Assembly: GCA_903970355.1 (NCBI GenBank)
Contig: CAJCIF010000530.1
Location: 1-5,024 of the forward strand
DNA from: Actinomycetota bacterium
GTDB lineage: Bacteria > Cyanobacteriota > Vampirovibrionia > Obscuribacterales > Obscuribacteraceae
Direction: 5' to 3'
Length of the DNA: 5,024 nt
In this document: positions 1-5,024 of the stretch, piece after piece
Numbering within the stretch: position 1 is the first letter of the stretch
Layout of the letters: each line of letters opens with the position of its first letter
The notes under the pieces: model-generated
Database searches by the model: none
The model's input: only the letters and a program-made list of their open reading frames with translations
Told to the model about the DNA's origin: nothing
Translations under genes and position numbers: made by a program

Positions 1-21
1 CCGAGTCAGAAAGTGGCTTTG

Positions 22-52
22 TGCCTGAAATGGCATGAAAATTTTATTTTCA
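22..52. repeat. Two adjacent short inverted repeats upstream of the DUF151 gene
   Basis: TGCC and GGCA (22-25 and 32-35) flank a 6-base loop. Immediately after, TGAAAAT and ATTTTCA (36-42 and 46-52) form a perfect AT-rich repeat with a 3-base loop. The first stem followed by a T-rich stretch loosely resembles a factor-independent terminator for a gene ending at the window edge; one forward frame ends in TGA at 36-38. The stem is short and AT-rich sequence makes such repeats by chance, so the function is unproven. The repeats themselves are directly visible. Confidence 0.3.
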
Positions 53-175
53 AAACAGGTAAGATGGGAGATGTTGGGCATAGTAGAAATATGCTTCGCG
101 CCTTGCAAAAATGTTCATTCTGGCGAACCAACAAGCGAAGATACGCCAAATGAGAAGGTCGCATGGTAGCTGTAA

Positions 176-685
176 ATGATTGAAATGTACGTTGCAGGAA
201 TTGCATTGGATGCTCGAACAGGGCACCCAATCGTCGTCCTCAACGACAGCACCAAAAGACGCGCCCTGCCCATCTGGATTGGTGTAGCAGAGGCAAGCGC
301 CATAAGCAGGGCTCTTGATAATTTGAAACCTGAACGTCCGATGACTCATGACTTGTTGCTTAATTTAATCGGATCACTTGGCTATAAAGTTAAACAGGTA
401 GAAATCAACGAATTGGCGGCAAACACATACTTCGCCACAATACTTTTACTAATAGATGACCCTGAACATCGACTTGATACCACCAAATCCATAGATGCCC
501 GCCCATCCGACGCCATTGCGCTCGCTCTCCGGGCGAAATCGCCCATTTTCGTGTCTGCACAAGTCGTAGCAGACGGAACAATTCCAGCCGATTTTGAAAA
601 AGACGAAGAAGAAGCTCAGGAATTCAAAAAGTTTATAGACAACTTAAAAGCATCAGACTTTAAGCAAAAAGGCAAAGATTCTTGA
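176..685 (+). CDS. DUF151 / bifunctional nuclease (BFN) family protein
   Basis: A 169-residue cytoplasmic protein of the DUF151 family, the fold of Thermotoga TM0160 and of plant bifunctional nucleases reported to have DNase/RNase activity; the role in most bacteria is unsettled. Family hallmarks are present in order: an N-terminal strand with GIALDARTGHPIVVL (8-22), LPIWIGVAEASAI (31-43), RPMTHDLL (54-61), NTYFATI (83-89) and DARPSDAIALALR (107-119). A charged, Lys/Glu-rich helix (about 141-169) follows, as is common in bacterial members. An in-frame TAA directly before the ATG (173-175) rules out any earlier start, and the MIEMYV beginning matches the family. The Shine-Dalgarno is poor: AGAAGG lies 17 bases away, and a second in-frame ATG is at 185. 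It converges with the leftward cluster. Family assignment is firm; nuclease activity is inferred from homologues only. Confidence 0.93.
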   Translation: MIEMYVAGIALDARTGHPIVVLNDSTKRRALPIWIGVAEASAISRALDNLKPERPMTHDLLLNLIGSLGYKVKQVEINELAANTYFATILLLIDDPEHRLDTTKSIDARPSDAIALALRAKSPIFVSAQVVADGTIPADFEKDEEEAQEFKKFIDNLKASDFKQKGKDS

Positions 686-693
686 TCTCTTCT

Positions 694-713
694 CACTCAC
701 TTTTTCTTGAGTG
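694..713. terminator. Possible hairpin at the convergent gene junction
   Basis: CACTCA (694-699) and TGAGTG (708-713) form a perfect 6-bp inverted repeat around an 8-base loop. It sits where the rightward DUF151 gene (stop at 685) meets the leftward LapA-like gene (stop codon at 697-699). On the + strand the stem is followed by a short TTTT (717-720). A shared or one-way terminator is plausible from location, but the stem is short, has few GC pairs, and overlaps the end of the leftward coding sequence. Confidence 0.25.
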
Positions 714-1050
714 CCGTTTTCAAAGCTGATTCCAACGTCGCTATTTTGGCTTCCAGTTGCTTTTCACGATCGGAACTGATCGATGCCATAAGTTTGGCGT
801 CTTGAGCTTGCCACTCCACCTTTTTTTGCTCATACGCTTTCGTTTTATCAAGGGAGAGAACAGCTCCCAGAGCCGTTGTTGCTCCGAATACACCTGCCAA
901 AATAAAACCGGCACCAACCGGTAATGCGCTTGCACTGCCAAATAAGTTCAGTCCGACAGTTTGCCAGTTGAGAATAGTGATCGCCCAAAAGAGAATCTGA
1001 CTGAGAACAACCAAGACAAGAAACATTGTCTTCCTGGACGAAGCGGACAT
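697..1050 (-). CDS. Small two-helix membrane protein, LapA-like (DUF1049-like), with coiled-coil tail
   Basis: A 117-residue protein with two hydrophobic segments (about 8-27 and 42-66), separated by NWQTVGLNLF (28-37), and a charged, Ala/Lys/Glu/Gln-rich helical tail (about 68-117) likely to form a coiled coil. This layout resembles the LapA/DUF1049 family: first helix, an N-x-x-x-V-x-L-N-L-F-like turn, a Pro and Gly-rich second helix, then a cytoplasmic coiled coil. In E. coli LapA acts with LapB in lipopolysaccharide assembly control. The assignment rests on architecture and the inter-helix motif only, so LapA-like is a hypothesis. The ATG is well supported by GAGGAG (1060-1065) 9 bases upstream. 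It is the last gene of the leftward cluster, 27 bases after the pseudouridine synthase gene. No signal peptide cleavage site is evident; the N-terminal helix is probably retained. Confidence 0.8.
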   Translation of the reverse strand: MSASSRKTMFLVLVVLSQILFWAITILNWQTVGLNLFGSASALPVGAGFILAGVFGATTALGAVLSLDKTKAYEQKKVEWQAQDAKLMASISSDREKQLEAKIATLESALKTALKKK

Positions 1051-1077
1051 AAGTTACTACTCCTCAATAAAAATCGT

Positions 1078-1998
1078 TCAAAAGAGCTTGTCGACAAGCG
1101 CTTCAAGATCTTCAGGTAAACGGGACTCAAATTCTAGCAGCCGACCATTAATAGGATGCACAAAGACAAGTTTGTGAGCGTGCAAAGCCTGCCCCTTTAA
1201 TCCCAACTTGCCGCGTGCTGCAAGCGTTCCGGTAGTTTTAGTGTTGTAAACAATATCGCCAACAACAGGACAGTTGAGACTTTTCATATGCACTCGAATC
1301 TGGTGTGTGCGGCCTGTTTTTAACTCCAGCTCGAGCAATGCATGCTTGTGCGATCTTTTGAGGACGCGGTAATGCGTTTCGGCGGTTCTGCCATCGCCTA
1401 CAATCGCCATGCGTGTGCGATGCTTTGGATCTCTGCCAATCGGCGCATTCACTACGCCCTCATCTTTGGCAGGCACACCTTCAACGATAGCAAGATAGAT
1501 GCGTCTTGCTTCTTTGGCTTGAATCTGGCGAGATAATTGCCGATGCGCACTGTCTTCTTTGGCGACAATCATCAAGCCCGAAGTATCTTTATCTAAGCGA
1601 TGCACAATGCCTGGTCTTAACACTCCCGAAATACCGGAAAGAGACCCTTTCATGTGGTGCAGTAATGCGTGCACTAACGTGCCTGAATCGACACCAGCAC
1701 CAGGATGAGTAACCATGCCCACGGGCTTATCCACTACCGCCAAATACTCATCTTCAAACAAAATAGTAAGCGGAATATCTTCCGGCTCTACGGCCAGTTC
1801 TTTTAGAGGAGGCATCGTTACTGAAATAAGTTGATTGATCTTCAGCTTTTGACCGGCTTTGGCCGTCTTACCATCAACCAGCACAAGCCCATCTTCGATC
1901 AATTTTTGGATGCGTGAACGACTGTGCATGGTGAGTTGTTCGCTCAGATATTGATCGAGTCGAAATGGTTTTTCTACGGAGAACTCTATCGTTTCCAT
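1078..1998 (-). CDS. rluD: RluA-family 23S rRNA pseudouridine synthase, RluD-type
   Basis: A 306-residue RNA-modifying enzyme that isomerises uridine to pseudouridine; E. coli RluD targets helix 69 of 23S rRNA, at the subunit interface. An N-terminal S4 RNA-binding domain (about 12-60, with RLDQYLSEQL and SRSRIQKLIEDGLVLVDG) precedes the catalytic domain. That domain carries VDKPVGMVTHPG (89-100), the signature HRLDKDTSGLMIVAK (133-147) with nucleophile Asp136, TGRTHQIRVH (228-237) and GDIVY (247-251). Length and order match full-length RluD/YlyB proteins. The exact target uridines cannot be read from sequence, so RluC- or YlyB-like specificity is possible. The gene starts 11 bases after the lspA stop with no strong Shine-Dalgarno, which suggests translational coupling. 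The lspA-rluD pairing recurs in many bacteria, for example lspA-ylyB in Bacillus. Confidence 0.95.
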   Translation of the reverse strand: METIEFSVEKPFRLDQYLSEQLTMHSRSRIQKLIEDGLVLVDGKTAKAGQKLKINQLISVTMPPLKELAVEPEDIPLTILFEDEYLAVVDKPVGMVTHPGAGVDSGTLVHALLHHMKGSLSGISGVLRPGIVHRLDKDTSGLMIVAKEDSAHRQLSRQIQAKEARRIYLAIVEGVPAKDEGVVNAPIGRDPKHRTRMAIVGDGRTAETHYRVLKRSHKHALLELELKTGRTHQIRVHMKSLNCPVVGDIVYNTKTTGTLAARGKLGLKGQALHAHKLVFVHPINGRLLEFESRLPEDLEALVDKLF

Positions 1999-2009
1999 GA
2001 TTGACCAGA

Positions 2010-2519
2010 TTAGCTTTGCGTAGGCTCTTGATCGTGCTTGACCAATTTGGACCCACGCAAATTAGCCAGAATAATAAGACCGACACCAATATCTATAAGG
2101 ACATCCGCCACATTGAAAATAGGAAAATTTATGAACATGAAGTCCAGGAAGTCCGTCACCTTGCCGTAGGTATAACGATCGAACAAGTTTCCGAGCGCAC
2201 CACCCAATATTGTTGCCAATCCAAACCGCTCTAAATTGGACTCGAAACCGCTGCGCATACGCTTATAAAACCAGATGGCAATGCCAATAAAAATAACGGT
2301 AGCAAGCCCTGCTACCATAGGACCCTGGTGATTTCCCAGACTGAAGGCTGCACCAGTATTGGTATCAATTGTAAGTTTTAAAATTGGTGGTAAAAAAGGA
2401 ACGGTTGTACCAGGAACAAGATTTTGTCTCGCCCAAATTTTGGAAGCAAGATCCAATCCAAAAGCGGCGAGAATAACACTAAAAGCGGGCCAATCAAAAA
2501 CCGTTGCGCGGCCTTTCAC
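2010..2519 (-). CDS. lspA: Lipoprotein signal peptidase (signal peptidase II)
   Basis: A 169-residue inner-membrane aspartyl protease that removes signal peptides from diacylglyceryl-modified prolipoproteins. Four hydrophobic segments (about 11-29, 66-86, 97-113, 136-154) carry the family motifs: DLASK (23-27), NTGAAFSLG (54-62), GGALGNLFDR (106-115), VTDFLDF (121-127) and FNVAD (135-139). By alignment to characterised LspA proteins the catalytic pair is Asp123 and Asp139, and both are intact. Translation appears to begin at GTG (2517-2519): an in-frame TAA lies two codons upstream, and no good start follows before residue 68. The Shine-Dalgarno is not recognisable, and the preceding gene stops only 8 bases upstream, so coupled translation is likely. 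The C-terminal end (about 155-169) is polar and unremarkable. Confidence 0.96.
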   Translation of the reverse strand: MKGRATVFDWPAFSVILAAFGLDLASKIWARQNLVPGTTVPFLPPILKLTIDTNTGAAFSLGNHQGPMVAGLATVIFIGIAIWFYKRMRSGFESNLERFGLATILGGALGNLFDRYTYGKVTDFLDFMFINFPIFNVADVLIDIGVGLIILANLRGSKLVKHDQEPTQS

Positions 2520-2527
2520 TACTTATT

Positions 2528-3502
2528 CTACTTATCGCCTTTTTCGCTTTTTTCGCTTTTTGCTTCAGCTTTTTCGGTCTTCGTATCGGAGCTCGCTGTC
2601 TTCGGCGCTTCTTCGCCGGCTTCTTCCTGAGCATTGGGGACAACATTCAATCGTCTCGTTAGGAAGGCGATGCCCATAAGGGCGCTGTGTTCTTTATTTG
2701 TGATGCCGACTGTCGCCATAAGAAGCTCGTTGCGATTGTTGCCGTTGGCAGGCATAACTCTTTCCAGAACACTGCCGTCTAGCTGACGCCAGAGATCTGC
2801 CGGTTGCGGCTGAGGATATTTAAGAGCCTGACTTGTAATGGAGCCAACCGCTAGAAGCCCTTGTGGGAGAGCCAATTCCAGTTTGGCTGAATAGGCCTTG
2901 CCGGATTTCACTTGTTCCGGTGCTGAGAAGGAAGCATCTAAAGATCTAGCCAGACCGAACGCCACTCTCACCTTTTCAAAGTCGATGCGATCGCCAATGA
3001 TCTTCCAGGCTGTACCCAGTCTCTTTATGTAGAGTTGACCTTCGGAAATTGAATTAAGATCGCCTTTCGTTCCGATGCCGGGCATTTCCTTAGCGGTTGT
3101 GCCAATCGCCATATCGCGAGATTCAACTGTTGCATAGTTGCCGTCGATGCGAATTTCTTTTGTTTTAGAGCTGGATTTAGCATCCGGATACGTCTTCCAG
3201 AAGTCTTTAGTTAGCTCTGTTACTGCTTTCTTGTCCAGACCATCGTTGTTGATGTAATCATCAGCGTAGTAACTCATCACAGCATCCAGGTTGTGATCGT
3301 TCCAGAGAGTCTCGATATTACTCAGGAAAGTTTCGATTTCCTTGCGCTCATCGCCATGATCTTTGCTGTCCGGCTCAAGAGCGAATTCACCAGGGCTGGC
3401 AGCGGTTGCAGCAGGCGATGGTTCAACAGCGAGTGCCGGAGAAAAATTGCTGCCCGCCACTACGAGTGATACCAAAAGGAAAAGAGAGAACTTCAAATTC
3501 AT
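2528..3502 (-). CDS. Exported hypothetical protein with NTF2/SnoaL-like domain and charged C-terminal tail
   Basis: A 324-residue protein of unknown function. Residues 1-25 form a Sec signal peptide (basic start, hydrophobic core, ALA before the predicted cut at 25/26) with no lipobox cysteine, so the product should be periplasmic or secreted and not a lipoprotein. An Ala/Pro-rich linker follows. Residues about 50-178 look like an NTF2-like/DUF4440-type fold: ETLWNDHNLDAVMSYYADDY (64-83), then strands ending in GTAWKIIGDRIDFEKVRV (163-180). Residues about 190-285 are probably a beta-rich domain I do not recognise. Residues 287-324 are a low-complexity Glu/Lys/Ser/Ala tail. A 60-base longer frame exists, but it begins with TTG inside a perfect -10 hexamer and would bury the signal peptide, so I chose ATG 3500-3502. 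A GAGG (3517-3520) lies 14 bases upstream, which is long. Ligand binding or catalysis cannot be inferred. Confidence 0.85.
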   Translation of the reverse strand: MNLKFSLFLLVSLVVAGSNFSPALAVEPSPAATAASPGEFALEPDSKDHGDERKEIETFLSNIETLWNDHNLDAVMSYYADDYINNDGLDKKAVTELTKDFWKTYPDAKSSSKTKEIRIDGNYATVESRDMAIGTTAKEMPGIGTKGDLNSISEGQLYIKRLGTAWKIIGDRIDFEKVRVAFGLARSLDASFSAPEQVKSGKAYSAKLELALPQGLLAVGSITSQALKYPQPQPADLWRQLDGSVLERVMPANGNNRNELLMATVGITNKEHSALMGIAFLTRRLNVVPNAQEEAGEEAPKTASSDTKTEKAEAKSEKSEKGDK

Positions 3503-3553
3503 TACTACGCTGCAAACCTCATCACAAACACAAGCCTCAACGGCTTCACGGTT

Positions 3554-3588
3554 ATTATACAAGCGACGCGCAGAACAGTTTCGCGAAA
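3554..3588 (-). promoter_or_regulatory. Putative promoter with palindrome over the -35 position, upstream of the NTF2-like gene
   Basis: On the minus strand TATAAT (3554-3559) is a perfect sigma-70-type -10 hexamer; it would start RNA near 3547, leaving a leader of about 45 bases before the ATG at 3502. With a 17-base spacer the -35 hexamer would be GAAACT, a poor match to TTGACA. It falls inside TTTCGCGAAA (3579-3588), a perfect 10-bp palindrome directly after the mdh stop codon. A weak -35 covered by a palindrome is a common layout for regulated promoters, but no regulator is identified. The leader also contains a 5-bp hairpin (3532-3536 with 3542-3546). Confidence 0.4.
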
Positions 3589-3591
3589 TGA

Positions 3592-4530
3592 CTAAGCTGT
3601 AACGAGAAGCTTGTTCATGGCATCGATGTTTTCTCGAATTGAGCTAGCAGATTTCTTGAGAGCTTCCGTTTCATCTGCTGCCAGCTTCAATTCCACGATT
3701 TTTTCAACACCATTTTTGCCGAGGATTGCCGGTAATCCAACATACAGATCTTTGAGACCATAATGACCTTCCGGCAGGACAGCGCACGGTAACAGGCGTC
3801 GTTTGTCACGCAGGATTGCTTCCACCATAAGTGCTACTGATGCGCCTGGTGCATAGAAGGCGCTGCCAGACTTGAGGAGAGCCACAACCTCAGCGCCGCC
3901 TTCGCGGGTTCGTTTCGCCAGTGCTTCGATCTTATCTGCGTCCAAGAGCTCTGTGAGCGGGACTCCGTTCACTGTTGCATAACGAGCAATCGGAACCATA
4001 AGGTCGCCATGGCCACCCAGAACCATGCAGCGCACGTCTTCTGTTGATACATTCAGTGCTTCGGATATAAAGCTCTGGAAGCGGGCGCTATCAAGGACAC
4101 CAGCCATACCGATCACACGTTGCGAGGGCAGCTTGGTCGTTTTCCAGGCAAGATAGGTCATAACGTCAAGCGGGTTGGTGACGATGATGAAAATGGCATC
4201 GGGCGATTGCTTGACAGCTTGAGTGGCAACACTTTGAACGATGCTGGCATTGGTCTTGAGCAGGTCGTCTCTTGACATACCGGGTTTGCGGGCAATTCCG
4301 GCCGTAATAACAACAATGTCGGAACCCTTAGTCTCATCGTAAGTTTGCGAACCGATCAGCTTGCGATCGTGACCGTGCAATGGAGACGCCTCGTACAGAT
4401 CGAGAGCCTTCCCTAATGGAACTCCTTCAAGCACATCCACCAAAACCACATCTGCCAGGTCGTTTTCTGCCACGTATTGCGCGACAGTGGCACCGACATT
4501 TCCAGAACCGACAACTGTAACCTTGGCCAC
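3592..4530 (-). CDS. mdh: Malate dehydrogenase, NAD-dependent, LDH-like type
   Basis: A 312-residue cytoplasmic enzyme interconverting malate and oxaloacetate in the TCA cycle. The Rossmann motif GSGNVG (8-13) and Asp32 at the end of the second strand indicate NAD rather than NADP. The substrate loop GIARKPGMSRDDLL (78-91) has Arg81, where lactate dehydrogenases have Gln, and Arg87. Other active-site residues are Asn119 in VTNPLDV, Asp147 and Arg150 in LDSARF, and the catalytic His174 in GGHGD. Together these mark the LDH-like (type 3) malate dehydrogenase, normally about 310 residues, so the gene is full length. The start is GTG (4528-4530), supported by AAGGAGG 7 bases upstream. It leads the leftward cluster, followed after 89 bases by the NTF2-like gene. 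No clear terminator was seen in that gap, so read-through is likely. Confidence 0.97.
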   Translation of the reverse strand: MAKVTVVGSGNVGATVAQYVAENDLADVVLVDVLEGVPLGKALDLYEASPLHGHDRKLIGSQTYDETKGSDIVVITAGIARKPGMSRDDLLKTNASIVQSVATQAVKQSPDAIFIIVTNPLDVMTYLAWKTTKLPSQRVIGMAGVLDSARFQSFISEALNVSTEDVRCMVLGGHGDLMVPIARYATVNGVPLTELLDADKIEALAKRTREGGAEVVALLKSGSAFYAPGASVALMVEAILRDKRRLLPCAVLPEGHYGLKDLYVGLPAILGKNGVEKIVELKLAADETEALKKSASSIRENIDAMNKLLVTA

Positions 4531-4537
4531 GAGAATT

Positions 4538-4544
4538 CCTCCTT
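4538..4544 (-). promoter_or_regulatory. Strong Shine-Dalgarno of mdh (decides the GTG start)
   Basis: The minus strand reads AAGGAGG, a near-perfect anti-16S match, ending 7 bases before the GTG codon at 4528-4530. This is the best ribosome binding site in the window and makes GTG the start of malate dehydrogenase; the next residues (AKVTVVGSGNVG) fit the family N-terminus exactly. Confidence 0.9.
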
Positions 4545-4770
4545 AAAAATGAACGGCACGCCGCATCGAATCACGACTGTAGCTTCAGCAGAGCTTGCAA
4601 ACCGCCAGAAACATTAGGCAGTGATTTTATGTCCGTTGTGGCAAGACTATCACGATCCAGGCGCCAAATGGCTCCGATTTTCGATGACCTTAAAGTTTCC
4701 TTTTGGGAATATAGAAGCGTGGGGAAAACCCGCTGCTAACCCGGGTAAAGTTGAGTTATGCTGGTGTGTG

Positions 4771-4777
4771 AAAGGAG
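4771..4777 (+). promoter_or_regulatory. Probable Shine-Dalgarno of the exported-protein gene
   Basis: AAAGGAG lies 13 bases before ATG 4791 and 28 before ATG 4806; this is longer than the usual 5-9. An earlier in-frame ATG (4758) would place this site inside the coding region, which argues against that start. Each of the two later ATGs is also preceded directly by a weak purine-rich GGAAAGA. Confidence 0.5.
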
Positions 4778-4783
4778 TCCTCG

Positions 4784-4810
4784 GGAAAGAATGAAACCGG
4801 AAAGAATGAA
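4784..4810 (+). repeat. 12-bp direct repeat duplicating the start-codon region
   Basis: GGAAAGAATGAA occurs at 4784-4795 and again at 4799-4810, offset by 15 bases. The offset keeps the reading frame, so the two ATGs (4791 and 4806) are in-frame alternative starts with the same upstream context. The translated result is MKPERMKKH. The copies are exact; the origin by tandem duplication is inferred. Confidence 0.75.
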
Positions 4811-5024
4811 GAAACATCTTCCGCTCGTACTGATGACCATTCTCCAACTCAGCTCTACCGGGAGCTGGGCGGCTGGAGCTGAACCCGAGCTCAAACCGGA
4901 TATACCAAAACTAGATCTTTCAAACAGACCAAAAGGACCTTTGAAGGGCGGTGTACAGCACAACACCGTGTTCAAACAAGAAAAACAGAAAGCATTAAAC
5001 GCTAAGGTCGCTGCAGACGCCAAA
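4791..5024 (+). CDS. Exported hypothetical protein, 5' part only (runs off the window end)
   Basis: An open frame from ATG 4791 continues without a stop to the last base, giving 78 codons of an incomplete gene. The product begins with a basic stretch (MKPERMKKH), a hydrophobic core (about 10-20) and a Gly/Ala-rich region that ends in AAGA with a likely signal-peptidase I cut near residue 30. No lipobox cysteine is present, so it is not a lipoprotein. The visible mature part is hydrophilic, rich in Pro, Lys and Asn, and turns Lys/Ala/Gln-rich and probably helical from about residue 62. No family is recognisable. The start could also be ATG 4806 (five residues shorter, still a good signal peptide) or, less likely, 4758. 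It is transcribed divergently from mdh. Confidence 0.7.
   Translation, partial: MKPERMKKHLPLVLMTILQLSSTGSWAAGAEPELKPDIPKLDLSNRPKGPLKGGVQHNTVFKQEKQKALNAKVAADAK

Larger units (their letters stand above)
4531..4790. promoter_or_regulatory. Divergent intergenic region between mdh and the exported-protein gene
   Basis: These 260 bases should hold promoters for both directions, but I found no convincing -35/-10 pair on either strand. Candidate AT-rich -10 elements are TAAAAT on the minus strand (near 4624-4629) and TATAGA on the plus strand (near 4710-4715), both with poor -35 partners. An 8-bp palindrome ACCCGGGT lies at 4739-4746. No open frame here looks like a gene. The regulatory role is inferred from the divergent layout alone. 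Confidence 0.4.

Noticed and set aside
50..349. Open frame on the minus strand (99 codons)
   Set aside because: It overlaps the start of the DUF151 gene antisense, has no recognisable family or ribosome binding site, and its translation looks like random coding shadow.
2544..2560. A-rich run on the coding strand as a programmed -1 frameshift site
   Set aside because: The run of six A followed by G is not in the X XXY YYZ register relative to the reading frame, and the stop codon follows within a few codons.
2001..2679. Plus-strand open frames across lspA and the NTF2-like gene
   Set aside because: They are antisense to genes with clear conserved motifs, and their translations have no family features.
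3503..3562. N-terminal extension of the NTF2-like protein starting at TTG 3562
   Set aside because: The extension would place 20 polar, Cys-containing residues before a textbook signal peptide and would begin within a perfect -10 hexamer.
4555..4640. Sigma-54-type promoter for mdh (TGGC followed by TTGC-like sequence on the minus strand)
   Set aside because: The GG and GC elements are several bases too close for the -24/-12 spacing.
4736..5023. Minus-strand open frame of 95 codons at the right edge
   Set aside because: It lies antisense to the rightward frame at 4791, which has a signal peptide and a plausible Shine-Dalgarno; the minus-strand translation is rich in Ser, Phe and Cys with no recognisable motif.
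1..5024. Defence system, mobile element, CRISPR or other novel multi-gene system
   Set aside because: Every complete gene is housekeeping or a single small envelope-type hypothetical protein; no transposase, integrase, long repeat, array or RNA-like fold is visible.

Overview
This is an ordinary chromosomal window from a bacterium of moderate GC content (roughly 45-50%, judged by eye). It has no RNA gene, mobile element, CRISPR array or phage gene. Five leftward genes lie in the centre, flanked by one complete rightward gene on the left and the start of another on the right. The gene content (DUF151 nuclease, lactate-dehydrogenase-like malate dehydrogenase, LspA, RluD-type synthase, Sec-exported hypothetical proteins) fits several Gram-negative-like phyla. 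A non-photosynthetic relative of Cyanobacteria (Melainabacteria/Obscuribacterales type) is a plausible guess from general gene flavour, but nothing here proves it.

Layout. Positions 1-175 hold no secure gene: short inverted repeats and a possible upstream gene end. 176-685 (+) is a DUF151 bifunctional-nuclease-family protein. It converges, 11 bases apart, on the last gene of the leftward cluster. That cluster, in transcription order from right to left, is: malate dehydrogenase (4530-3592); an exported NTF2-like protein with a charged tail (3502-2528); signal peptidase II LspA (2519-2010); an RluD-type 23S rRNA pseudouridine synthase (1998-1078); and a two-helix LapA-like membrane protein with a coiled-coil tail (1050-697). 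The last four are separated by only 8, 11 and 27 bases and are very likely co-transcribed. The 89-base gap after mdh contains a perfect -10 hexamer, so the four may also have their own promoter.

A 260-base divergent intergenic region (4531-4790) separates mdh from a rightward gene at 4791. That gene encodes a Sec-exported protein cut off by the window end after 78 codons.

The cluster joins central metabolism (mdh), envelope and lipoprotein maturation (lspA), ribosome maturation (rluD) and two uncharacterised envelope proteins. lspA next to an rluD-type gene is a recurrent bacterial arrangement. Neither of the two exported proteins here has a lipobox cysteine, so LspA's substrates must be encoded elsewhere. 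I see no convincing novel multi-gene system. The items most worth a second look are the exported NTF2-like protein, the LapA-like protein, the palindrome over a putative -35 region, and a 12-bp direct repeat that duplicates a start codon.
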